Of a stretch of DNA of 14,784 nucleotides, positions 1 through 7,007 are shown piece by piece. The DNA comes from JAVKLU01 sp031538895 (lineage in GTDB: Bacteria; Pseudomonadota; Gammaproteobacteria; Burkholderiales; Burkholderiaceae). The DNA lies in the NCBI GenBank assembly GCA_031538895.1, contig JAVKLU010000062.1, forward strand, positions 1 through 14,784, in the 5' to 3' direction. Position numbers and translations under genes: made by a program. How positions within the stretch are numbered: the first letter of the stretch is position 1; every line of letters begins with the position of its first letter. The notes beneath the pieces were generated by a model. It was given only the letters and a program-made list of their open reading frames with translations. It did not search any database and was not told the DNA's origin.

Positions 1-139
1 ACTTCTATAAATACAGAATGTGCGGATGAAGTGCGAGGCGCACAGCACACAGAAACCGGAGCGTACATACAGTACGTGAGGATTTCGCGTACTGCGCAAC
101 AAAGCAATTCGCCGCAAAAATGAATTGATAGAAATGCCC
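1..139 (+). repeat. MITE-like dispersed repeat, copy 1 (left end cut by window edge)
   Basis: This is the first of three near-identical copies; the others are at 12056-12198 and 14645-14784, all in the same orientation. By manual alignment it differs from copy 2 at 4 of 139 positions and from copy 3 at 3 of 136. The first four bases of the left terminus (GGGC) are missing because the window starts inside the element. The right terminus ATAGAAATGCCC (128-139) is the inverted partner of the left terminus. Internal hairpins are GTGCG (31-35) with CGCAC (39-43), and CAGTACG (70-76) with CGTACTG (88-94). It contains no ORF of note. Its right end touches the rodA stop codon at 140-142, so it forms the 3' untranslated region of rodA. 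A small non-autonomous transposable element or a folded intergenic repeat fits best; I do not recognise a named family. Confidence 0.85.
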
Positions 140-1267
140 TTAAGTTTGAATTAAATGCCGAGAACGATTAACACCCATCAAAATACCGACACTGATCGCC
201 AAGGTTATCAGTGCCGTGCCGCCGTAACTCATAAAGGGCAAAGGTACGCCCACCACCGGCACAATCCCCATGACCATGCCCATGTTCACAAACACATAGG
301 TAAATAATTGCATCGCAATCGAGCCGCTTAACAGTCGCGAGAACAGTGTCGGCGCATGACTGGCGATAAAAAAAGCGCGACTAATCAATAAAAAATACAT
401 CAGCAATAAAATCGCAGCACCGATAAATCCAAACTCTTCGGAAAACGCGGCAAAAATAAAGTCGGTTGTCCGCTCTGGAATAAATTGCAAATGGGTCTGC
501 GACCCCTTTAACCAACCTTTGCCGATAAAGCCTCCCGAACCAATGGCGATCACCGATTGAATAATATGAAAACCTTTATCTAAAGCGTCACTCTCCGGAT
601 TTAAAAAAGTTAATATGCGTTCCTGTTGATAACCGTGTAAAAAATTCCAAGCAAACGGCGCACTGACGACGCCAACAACGCCCAGTCCGATGATCAGGCG
701 CCACGAAAGACCGGCCAAAAAAATCACCTGAAAACCCGACATCAAGACTAAAGTCGCCGTGCCTAAATCAGGTTGACGCACAATCAAGCCGAATGGCACC
801 AACAGAATTAAAAAAGCGCCGAAGAAGTGTCGGGGTTTTAAATAGTCGCCATAGCGATGAAAGAACGCGGCCAGCATCATCGGCGTCGCAATTTTCATGA
901 TCTCTGAAGGCTGTATCACGATGCCCAGATCCAACCAACGGCGCGCACCATTTTTAATTAAACCAAATGCCGCCACGCCAAACAATAAAAATAATCCGCC
1001 AATAAAAAGCGGTAAAGCCAAGCGTACCCACCAGCTCAGCGGCACCATTGCCGCCATCCACATCGCCAAAAATGCCAGGAACAAATTGCGTAAATGCCCA
1101 AAAAAACGCCCTTCAAACGCAAAACTTGCCGAAAACAAGGTCAGCAAACTCAAGCACATGATCACAAAAAGAATCAGCAGCAAAATCGGATCGAATATGC
1201 GCAAATGCTGTTGCAGTCGAAATAAAAAGCTCGGTCGTGTCAGCGCAGAGGTTTTAGCAAAAGGCAT
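140..1267 (-). CDS. rodA: RodA, rod-shape peptidoglycan glycosyltransferase (SEDS family)
   Basis: RodA polymerises glycan strands from lipid II at the inner membrane during lateral wall growth, together with PBP2 and MreB. The 375-residue protein is almost entirely hydrophobic segments, as expected of the roughly ten-helix SEDS fold, and its length is usual for the family. Diagnostic motifs are QPSE (residues 119-122), IPERTTDF with the essential Asp at about 269, and PFMSYGGT near residue 344. RodA is preferred over FtsW because of the short N-terminus and the overall match to RodA. It starts at ATG 1267 with no strong Shine-Dalgarno sequence. It begins 49 bp after the hscA stop on the same strand, so the two are probably co-transcribed. 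mreBCD and mrdA are not in the window. The stop codon TAA (140-142) lies directly against the right end of repeat copy 1. Confidence 0.95.
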   Translation of the reverse strand: MPFAKTSALTRPSFLFRLQQHLRIFDPILLLILFVIMCLSLLTLFSASFAFEGRFFGHLRNLFLAFLAMWMAAMVPLSWWVRLALPLFIGGLFLLFGVAAFGLIKNGARRWLDLGIVIQPSEIMKIATPMMLAAFFHRYGDYLKPRHFFGAFLILLVPFGLIVRQPDLGTATLVLMSGFQVIFLAGLSWRLIIGLGVVGVVSAPFAWNFLHGYQQERILTFLNPESDALDKGFHIIQSVIAIGSGGFIGKGWLKGSQTHLQFIPERTTDFIFAAFSEEFGFIGAAILLLMYFLLISRAFFIASHAPTLFSRLLSGSIAMQLFTYVFVNMGMVMGIVPVVGVPLPFMSYGGTALITLAISVGILMGVNRSRHLIQT

Positions 1268-1316
1268 ATCAAAAGAAAAAAATTATTCAAGCATCAACAA
1301 GTACGCGTGACTTTAT

Positions 1317-3353
1317 TTACGGCGCCGACTCCACCGAGACGGTATCGATGTGCTGTCCCGTCAGGGCTTTGCGCACATGTGCATTCATCCGCCGCTGAGC
1401 GAAGGTTTCGGTGCACTGCCGTAAATGGCGCATTTGTTCCCGCACTTGCGCTAGTGCCGCACGAAGTTGCACGCTTTCAGTCAATTGGGCGAGGCTTTGC
1501 AAAATCGCCGCATGCTCAACTGCCGATAATAAATTTGCATCTTGTTCGATCGCGCGATTCACCGCGTCCATCATTTTTTGCGCATCTAAGGCCGTTTCGG
1601 CGTATTGTTTTTGCGCCTTATCCTCTTGCGCACAATTCACCATTTGCTCCAACATCGTGTTGATGTCTGTGGCGCTCAATCCATAACTGGGTTTGACGCT
1701 GATTTGGGCGCTCACTTGTGATCGCGACTCGATCGCGCTCACCGATAACAAACCATCCGCATCGACTTGAAAGCTGACGCGAATTCGCGCCAAGCCCGCC
1801 AACATCGGCGGAATGCCGCGCAATTCAAAGCGTGCCAAAGAGCGGCAATTCGCAACCAACTCACGCTCACCTTGCACCACATGCAGGGCCAATGCGGTTT
1901 GACCGTCTTTATAGGTCGTAAATTCTTGCGCGTAGGCACAAGGAATCGGGCTGTTACGTGGAATGATTTTTTCCACCAAACCGCCCATTGTTTCCAAACC
2001 CAAAGACAGCGGAATCACATCTAACAACAACCAATTGTCTTGACGCCCCGATTGTCCCATCAATTGTCCCGCCAATTTAGCGGCCTGATTTGCCGCGCCT
2101 AAGGCAACGACTTGATCGGGGTCTAAACTGCATAAGGCCGTACGCCCAAAAAACTGTTCCACCGCGCGGCGCACATGTGGCATCCGCGTCGCACCGCCCA
2201 CCAAAATCACCCCGTCAATTTCATTTAATGACAAACCGCCATCGCGTAAAACTCCTTTGACCGACTGTACCGTCAGACTCACCAAGGCTTCGGTCAGTTG
2301 CCAAAATAAGGTTTGCGTCAAAACCGTTTGCACGCGCTCTTCGCTGTCCAGTAACAAATTTACCGGAACTTCGGCATGGGTCGATAACAATTCTTTACAA
2401 CGACGCGCCTCTGCCATCAAACGGCGCGCATCCGAGGGTGAGGGCGGCGCTAAAGATGCGCACTCGATCAAATAACAATACAGGCGATGATCAAAATCAT
2501 CACCGCCCAATTGCGCATTTCCTCCGGTCGCAACCACTTCAAAAACGCCGTCGGATAAGCGCAATAAAGAAATATCAAACGTTCCACCGCCCAAATCGTA
2601 GACCGCGTACACGCCTTGCATGCTTTGATCCAAGCCATACGCCAACGCGGCAGCGGTCGGCTCGCTCAACAAACGCAATACCTGAATCCCAGCCAATTGC
2701 GCGGCATCCTTGGTCGCTTGACGCTGACCCTCATCAAAATAGGCCGGCACCGTAATCACCGCGCCATGCAAGGTGTCGCCACACTGTTGTTCGGCGCGAT
2801 CGCGCAAGACGCGCAAAATATCGGCGGAAATTTCAATCGGTGTTTTATCACCTGCGCGCGTGCGAATCCGCAGGCTGTCGTGATCATCGATCGTGAGCTT
2901 TGTATTGATGCTTGAGTCTGATGTCGCATCGATCTGGCCCATCTGACCAAGCGAACCAGTCTGACCATCGCGCGCCCACAGATACGGTAAATGCGTCAAA
3001 GTCGCAACGTCATCAAAGCCTTTCCCCATCAAGCGTTTAACCGAAACGATAGTATTCAAGGCGTCGCTGGCAGAATAGGCTTGCGCGGCGTAACCGACCA
3101 GAGTTCCGGATGTCGCATAATGGACCACAGAGGGCAATAGGGGCCGGCCCTCCGCATCTGGCAAAATTTGCGCAATGTCGTTTTTCACTGTGGCCACTAA
3201 AGAATGTGTTGTCCCCAGATCAATGCCTACCACCAAACGGCGCAGCGCGGGCGCGCTTTTTTGCGCATCGCTTTGTGCACCGTTTTGCGCGTCATTTGGT
3301 AACGCGCTTCGCACACTATTTTGATTAGGCTCAGCAATCTGCAACACAGGCAT
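1317..3353 (-). CDS. hscA: HscA, Hsp70-class chaperone for Fe-S cluster assembly
   Basis: HscA is the specialised Hsp70 that, with co-chaperone HscB, promotes transfer of Fe-S clusters from the scaffold IscU. The N-terminus MPVLQIAEPN corresponds closely to E. coli MALLQISEPG, which supports the ATG at 3353. Visible motifs are the phosphate loop GIDLGTTHSLVA (43-54), ITVPAYFDEGQRQATKDAA (200-218), LSEPTAAALAYGLD (229-242) and VYDLGGGTFDIS (251-262). The substrate-binding part contains IPLSLGLETMGGLVEKIIPR and ends with the HscA-type tail FAQRRMNAHVRKALTG. At 678 residues it is about 60 longer than E. coli HscA. The excess lies in a longer Ala/Gln/Asp-rich leader (about 18-37) and an insertion of about 25 residues (about 127-160) in the nucleotide-binding domain, both built from short DNA repeats. 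iscS, iscU, hscB and fdx are absent from the neighbourhood. It is divergent from ruvA across a 117-bp gap. Confidence 0.95.
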   Translation of the reverse strand: MPVLQIAEPNQNSVRSALPNDAQNGAQSDAQKSAPALRRLVVGIDLGTTHSLVATVKNDIAQILPDAEGRPLLPSVVHYATSGTLVGYAAQAYSASDALNTIVSVKRLMGKGFDDVATLTHLPYLWARDGQTGSLGQMGQIDATSDSSINTKLTIDDHDSLRIRTRAGDKTPIEISADILRVLRDRAEQQCGDTLHGAVITVPAYFDEGQRQATKDAAQLAGIQVLRLLSEPTAAALAYGLDQSMQGVYAVYDLGGGTFDISLLRLSDGVFEVVATGGNAQLGGDDFDHRLYCYLIECASLAPPSPSDARRLMAEARRCKELLSTHAEVPVNLLLDSEERVQTVLTQTLFWQLTEALVSLTVQSVKGVLRDGGLSLNEIDGVILVGGATRMPHVRRAVEQFFGRTALCSLDPDQVVALGAANQAAKLAGQLMGQSGRQDNWLLLDVIPLSLGLETMGGLVEKIIPRNSPIPCAYAQEFTTYKDGQTALALHVVQGERELVANCRSLARFELRGIPPMLAGLARIRVSFQVDADGLLSVSAIESRSQVSAQISVKPSYGLSATDINTMLEQMVNCAQEDKAQKQYAETALDAQKMMDAVNRAIEQDANLLSAVEHAAILQSLAQLTESVQLRAALAQVREQMRHLRQCTETFAQRRMNAHVRKALTGQHIDTVSVESAP

Positions 3354-3470
3354 CAGAGGTTAAAGTAAAAAGACGGGCGGCTATTATCAGCGAGTTAAGC
3401 GCGAATCCTGAAAAAGGCTTTTCGTCACCCATTTTCATCAATTCTCGGATTAAATTTTTTCTTATTCACT

Positions 3471-4049
3471 ATGTACGAACGCTTAACCGGCACACTGCTT
3501 GCCAAATCACCGCCCAATGTCGTCATTGATTGTCATGGCGTCGGCTACGAAGTCAGCGTTCCCATGAGCTCGTTTTACGATCTGCCAGAAACCGGCCAGC
3601 ATCTGGTATTGCTCACGCACTTTGTCGTTCGTGAAGACGCGCAATTGTTATTTGGTTTTCTGCGCGAAGACGAACGCGCGACCTTTCGCCAACTGATCAA
3701 AATTTCCGGCGTCGGTGCGCGTACCGCTTTGTCGATTTTGTCAGGCATGTCCAGCGATGATTTGCGCAATGCCGTGGTGATGCAAGACGCAGGACGACTG
3801 ACCAAGGTTCCTGGTATCGGCAAAAAAACCGCCGAACGTTTACTGCTCGAACTCAAAGGTGCGTGGAGCGGCTCGGTGGCCTCACGCGCCAATGGTGCGC
3901 CAGCGTCCAGTCAAGATGATATTTCTCAAGCCTTAACCGCACTGGGTTATTCCGAACGCGAAGTCCGCGCCGCAATCGCGCAATTGCCTGCTGGAGCAAC
4001 GGTCTCGGACGGTATTCGCCAAGCGCTGACGTTTTTAGCTAAAACGTAA
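3471..4049 (+). CDS. ruvA: RuvA, Holliday junction DNA-binding subunit
   Basis: RuvA binds four-way DNA junctions as a tetramer and loads the RuvB helicase motor for branch migration. The 192-residue protein has the usual three parts. The N-terminal OB-fold (about 1-63) contains VGYEVSVPMSSFYDLPE and THFVVREDAQLLFGF. The paired helix-hairpin-helix region (about 70-140) contains KISGVGARTALSILSGM and VPGIGKKTAERLLLELK. The C-terminal RuvB-contact domain is about 148-192. The start is ATG 3471, giving MYERLTG where most relatives have MIGRLTG; no strong ribosome-binding site is seen. ruvB and ruvC are not adjacent, so ruvA is separated from the usual ruvCAB cluster. It converges on lon with a 65-bp gap. 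The near-palindrome ACGTTTT/AAAACGT at its 3' end has no following T-run. Confidence 0.95.
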   Translation: MYERLTGTLLAKSPPNVVIDCHGVGYEVSVPMSSFYDLPETGQHLVLLTHFVVREDAQLLFGFLREDERATFRQLIKISGVGARTALSILSGMSSDDLRNAVVMQDAGRLTKVPGIGKKTAERLLLELKGAWSGSVASRANGAPASSQDDISQALTALGYSEREVRAAIAQLPAGATVSDGIRQALTFLAKT

Positions 4050-4088
4050 ACCGCGCTTAACAACCGGTAATGCCAAAATAGCGTCAGC

Positions 4089-4127
4089 AAAAACGTCAAA
4101 CAAAAAACTGGAACTTAATGTTTGACG
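4089..4127 (-). terminator. Rho-independent terminator of lon
   Basis: On the minus strand a perfect 9-bp stem, CGTCAAACA (complement of 4119-4127) with TGTTTGACG (complement of 4094-4102), is followed at once by five Ts (complement of 4089-4093). The lon stop codon (4115-4117) lies in the loop, so one arm overlaps the last lon codons. A second stem uses the same arm: plus-strand ATAGCGTCA (4078-4086) pairs with TGACGCTAT (4123-4131) and is also followed by a short T-run on the minus strand. The two stems are mutually exclusive. The ruvA transcript would carry the complementary fold but without a T-run. Confidence 0.65.
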
Positions 4128-6700
4128 CTATGGCCCGCCCATTGCGGATTATCTAAGGTAATTCCAGCCGCTTGCGGTACTGGCAACTCCGCTACAAGCC
4201 CTTCTGGCAAAGGTTTCGGCGTACTCGCCAAAGCGTAACGCAACACTTCTTCGATATAGCGCACTGGAATAATTTCTAACACATTTTTGATGTTGTCGGG
4301 AATTTCGATCAAATCTTTAATGTTTTTATGCGGAATCAAAACCGTCTTGATTCCACCGCGATGCGCCGCCAATAACTTCTCTTTCAAGCCACCAATCGGC
4401 AAAACCTCGCCACGCAAAGTAATTTCACCGGTCATCGCCACATCCGCGCGCACGGGAATTTTGCTATACGCCGACACCAGCGCCGTCGTCATCGCAATCC
4501 CTGCGGAGGGACCGTCTTTCGGTGTCGCGCCCTCCGGTACATGAACGTGTAAATCAGTTTTTTCAAAAACCTCTTCTTTCACGCCAAACTTTGCCGCACG
4601 GCTACGCACAATACTGCGCGCGGCGGCAATGGACTCTTTCATCACATCACCCAAAGTTCCCGTCGTTAAAATTTGGCCCTTGCCCGGCATGATCAAACTT
4701 TCGATGGTCAGCAAATCACCGCCCACTTCGGTCCACGCCAAACCAACGACTTGTCCGACTTTGTTTTCAGATTCGGCTAAACCAAAATCATATTTTTGTA
4801 CGCCTAAATACGTTTCTAAATTGGCCGAACTCACCCGCGTTTGCTCCATTTGTTCTATTAGCGTGACGCCTTTTTGCGCCGTATTTTTTTGCGCCGAAGA
4901 TACCTTACTGCGCACCATCTTGCTACGCACGACCTTACGGCAAATCCGCGCCACTTCGCGCTCTAAAGAACGCACCCCAGCTTCACGGGTGTAATACCGA
5001 ATCACATCGCGCACCGCCGATTCGTCAATCGTGATTTCCGCGTCGTTCAAACCATTGGCTTGAATTTGCTTAGGAATTAAATGTTTATGCGCGATACTGA
5101 CTTTTTCATCTTCGGTATAACCGGACAAGCGAATAATTTCCATCCGGTCCAACAAAGCGGGCGGAATGTTGTACGAATTCGACGTCGCAACAAACATCAC
5201 ATCGGACAAATCAAAGTCAACATCGATGTAATGATCTGAAAAAGTATGATTTTGCTCGGGGTCCAAAACCTCTAACAATGCCGCATACGGGTCTCCTCGA
5301 AAGTCGGACCCCATTTTGTCAACCTCATCCAACAAAAATAAAGGATTGCGTGTCCCCGCTTTTGCCAAACTTTGTAAAATTTTTCCAGGCATCGAGCCGA
5401 TATAAGTACGACGATGGCCGCGAATTTCAGCTTCGTCACGAACGCCGCCCAAAGCCATGCGCACGTATTTACGCGAGGTCGCTTTGGCAATTGATTGCCC
5501 CAAAGAGGTTTTGCCCACGCCCGGCGGCCCAACCAAACACAAAATCGGCGCGCGCATTTTGTTGACTCGATTTTGTACCGCTAAATATTCAACGATGCGC
5601 TCTTTAACCTTGGTCAAGCCGTGATGCTCCAAATCCAAAATCGCTTCAGCTTGATCGAGATCCGGATTCGTTTTGGTTTTTTTACTCCAGGGCAAGGCGA
5701 TCAAAGCGTCCAAATAATTGCGTACCACCGTCGCTTCAGACGACATCGACGCCATGAGTTTGAGTTTTTTCAATTCCGACATTGCTTTTTCATGCGCCTC
5801 TTTAGGCATTTTGGCGGCTTTTATTTTCTTTTCAATTTGATCTAAATCGGCGACTTCATCGTCGCCCATTTCTTTTTGAATCGCTTTGACTTGTTCTGAC
5901 AAATAGTAATCACGGTGTGATTTTTCCATTTGCTTTTTAACGCGGCCACGAATTTTTTTCTCGATGGTCAAAATTTCTTTTTCACCTTCGATCAAATCGA
6001 GCAACAACTCCATGCGCGCAACCAAATCATGTTCGCTTAATATTTTTTGTTTCTGCTCTGGTTTAATCGGTAAATGCGCAGCAATCGTGTCGGCAAAGCG
6101 CGACAGCTCATCAATGCCGGTCAACATATTCATGATCTCCGGCGAGACCCGTTTACCCAACTTTACATACTGCTCAAACTGATCAAACAAAGTGCGGCGC
6201 AAACCCTCTATTTGCAACAAACTGTCGCTGTCCTGGCCCAACTCTGGGTCCGCGATCGGTTCGACACGAACACGATAGTGCTCATCAATCTCGATTGTCT
6301 CGGTAATCATCACGCGCGATTTGCCTTCAACCAAGACTTTCAAGGTGCCATCAGGCAATTTCATGATCTGTAAAACCGTCGCCAAACAAGCGACTGGGTA
6401 AAAATCACCCATTAAGGGCTCATCTTCTATCGATTTTTTTTGCGCGACCAAAACAATTTGTGTTCCTTGCGCAGTGGCGTTCTCCAAAGCACGAACGGAT
6501 TTATTCCGTCCGACAAACAATGGCAACACCATATGCGGGAAAACGACGACATCGCGCAAAGGCAACAACGGCAAAGTATCCGGCGTGGCGTCCAAAACAA
6601 TAATCGGATTGGCGCCATCATTTTTATGATCTGTGGCAGAGGCCTCAACTGAATCACTTGAGGGGATACTGTCAAAAAGAGGAGTGGTCGAATCAGTCAT
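4115..6700 (-). CDS. lon: Lon, ATP-dependent AAA+ serine protease
   Basis: Lon is a cytoplasmic hexamer that unfolds and degrades damaged proteins and specific regulators. I place the start at ATG 6700 (MTDSTTPLFDS), giving 861 residues. The open frame extends further upstream only through a TTG at 6769 and encodes an implausible Cys/Phe-rich leader. A weak AGAGA (6706-6710) lies 5 nt before the ATG. In this numbering the N-terminal substrate domain begins near LPLLPLRDVVVFPHMVLPLF. Walker A GPPGVGKT is at 391-398, Walker B LFLLDEVDK at about 454-462, the catalytic Ser in KDGPSAG at 732 and the catalytic Lys in GGLKEKL at 775. It is longer than E. coli Lon (784), partly through acidic N-terminal residues and a linker near 590-625 containing the doublets VRSK..VRSK and AQK..AQK. 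It is transcribed from the 307-bp gap after rlmL and ends in a hairpin terminator shared with ruvA's 3' side. Confidence 0.96.
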   Translation of the reverse strand: MTDSTTPLFDSIPSSDSVEASATDHKNDGANPIIVLDATPDTLPLLPLRDVVVFPHMVLPLFVGRNKSVRALENATAQGTQIVLVAQKKSIEDEPLMGDFYPVACLATVLQIMKLPDGTLKVLVEGKSRVMITETIEIDEHYRVRVEPIADPELGQDSDSLLQIEGLRRTLFDQFEQYVKLGKRVSPEIMNMLTGIDELSRFADTIAAHLPIKPEQKQKILSEHDLVARMELLLDLIEGEKEILTIEKKIRGRVKKQMEKSHRDYYLSEQVKAIQKEMGDDEVADLDQIEKKIKAAKMPKEAHEKAMSELKKLKLMASMSSEATVVRNYLDALIALPWSKKTKTNPDLDQAEAILDLEHHGLTKVKERIVEYLAVQNRVNKMRAPILCLVGPPGVGKTSLGQSIAKATSRKYVRMALGGVRDEAEIRGHRRTYIGSMPGKILQSLAKAGTRNPLFLLDEVDKMGSDFRGDPYAALLEVLDPEQNHTFSDHYIDVDFDLSDVMFVATSNSYNIPPALLDRMEIIRLSGYTEDEKVSIAHKHLIPKQIQANGLNDAEITIDESAVRDVIRYYTREAGVRSLEREVARICRKVVRSKMVRSKVSSAQKNTAQKGVTLIEQMEQTRVSSANLETYLGVQKYDFGLAESENKVGQVVGLAWTEVGGDLLTIESLIMPGKGQILTTGTLGDVMKESIAAARSIVRSRAAKFGVKEEVFEKTDLHVHVPEGATPKDGPSAGIAMTTALVSAYSKIPVRADVAMTGEITLRGEVLPIGGLKEKLLAAHRGGIKTVLIPHKNIKDLIEIPDNIKNVLEIIPVRYIEEVLRYALASTPKPLPEGLVAELPVPQAAGITLDNPQWAGHSVKH

Positions 6701-6830
6701 ATAAGTCTCTATAAAAAAACAGCAAAGACAACAAAAGACGGCGTAAAAACTCGCACGAGACTTTGTCAATAATTCGAGCCTGAAGCGGCAAAAACAAAAG
6801 CAATAACAAAAGGAATAGCAGAGATACGCG

Positions 6831-6864
6831 CCTATTCTGGTGTCTCTTGCTTCACCTGAATAGG
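6831..6864. other. Long hairpin with overlapping alternative hairpin
   Basis: CCTATTCTGGTG (6831-6842) pairs with CACCTGAATAGG (6853-6864): 12 positions with one mismatch and a 10-nt loop. The right arm shares TAGG (6861-6864) with a second inverted repeat, TAGGGT (6861-6866) with ACCCTA (6875-6880). The two hairpins therefore cannot form together. No T-run follows on either strand, so it is not a standard terminator. In a lon transcript starting upstream the smaller hairpin would be made first. It could be a leader structure, an operator, or the remnant of a small repeat. Confidence 0.55.
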
Positions 6865-6900
6865 GTTGTAAGTCACCCTATCGAGATTTCAAGTCCTTAT

Positions 6901-6953
6901 TCGAGAAAGTTCGTCGAGAAAGTTCGTCCAGAAAAGCTCGTCGAGAAAGTTCA
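6901..6953. repeat. 13-bp tandem repeat, four units, upstream of lon
   Basis: Units are TCGAGAAAGTTCG (6901-6913), the same again (6914-6926), TCCAGAAAAGCTCG (6927-6940, one base longer) and TCGAGAAAGTTCA (6941-6953). A more degenerate fifth unit may lie next to it at about 6880-6894, where TCGAGATTTCAAGT has a similar pattern. The array is about 200 bp upstream of the lon start and just after the rlmL stop. It is not coding in any long frame. It may be a direct-repeat binding site or a simple slippage array. Confidence 0.8.
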
Positions 6954-7007
6954 GGTCCGAGAGCCAAGTCCTCGCCAAGGCCAAAACTCTTGTACTGATA
7001 CCCCAAT

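Larger units (their letters stand above)
6701..7007 (-). promoter_or_regulatory. lon upstream region (307 bp without a gene)
   Basis: This gap lies between the rlmL stop and the lon start, both on the minus strand, and must contain any dedicated lon promoter. I see a four-unit 13-bp tandem repeat (6901-6953) and two overlapping inverted repeats (6831-6864 and 6861-6880), described separately. No textbook promoter is convincing. A CTTGAAA on the minus strand (6887-6893) resembles a sigma-32 -35 element, but the nearest C-rich -10 candidate, CCCTATT, is 21 bp away, which is too far. A perfect TTGACA (6764-6769) lacks a matching -10. Confidence 0.45.

Noticed and set aside
897..1310. Plus-strand open frame opposite rodA (137 codons)
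   Set aside because: It is fully or almost fully antisense to rodA and has no recognisable domain or ribosome-binding site.
6701..6769. Longer Lon N-terminus from TTG 6769
   Set aside because: The leader is Cys/Phe-rich with no counterpart in Lon, begins at a TTG, and would remove the intergenic leader. ATG 6700 gives a usual start.
6741..6769. Sigma-70 promoter at TTGACA upstream of lon
   Set aside because: The -35 is perfect, but 16-18 bp downstream there are only sequences like TTACGC or TACGCC, with no usable -10.
6859..6893. Heat-shock sigma-32 promoter for lon
   Set aside because: CTTGAAA is a good -35 match, but the only C-rich -10 candidate is 21 bp away and weak; the usual spacing is clearly shorter.
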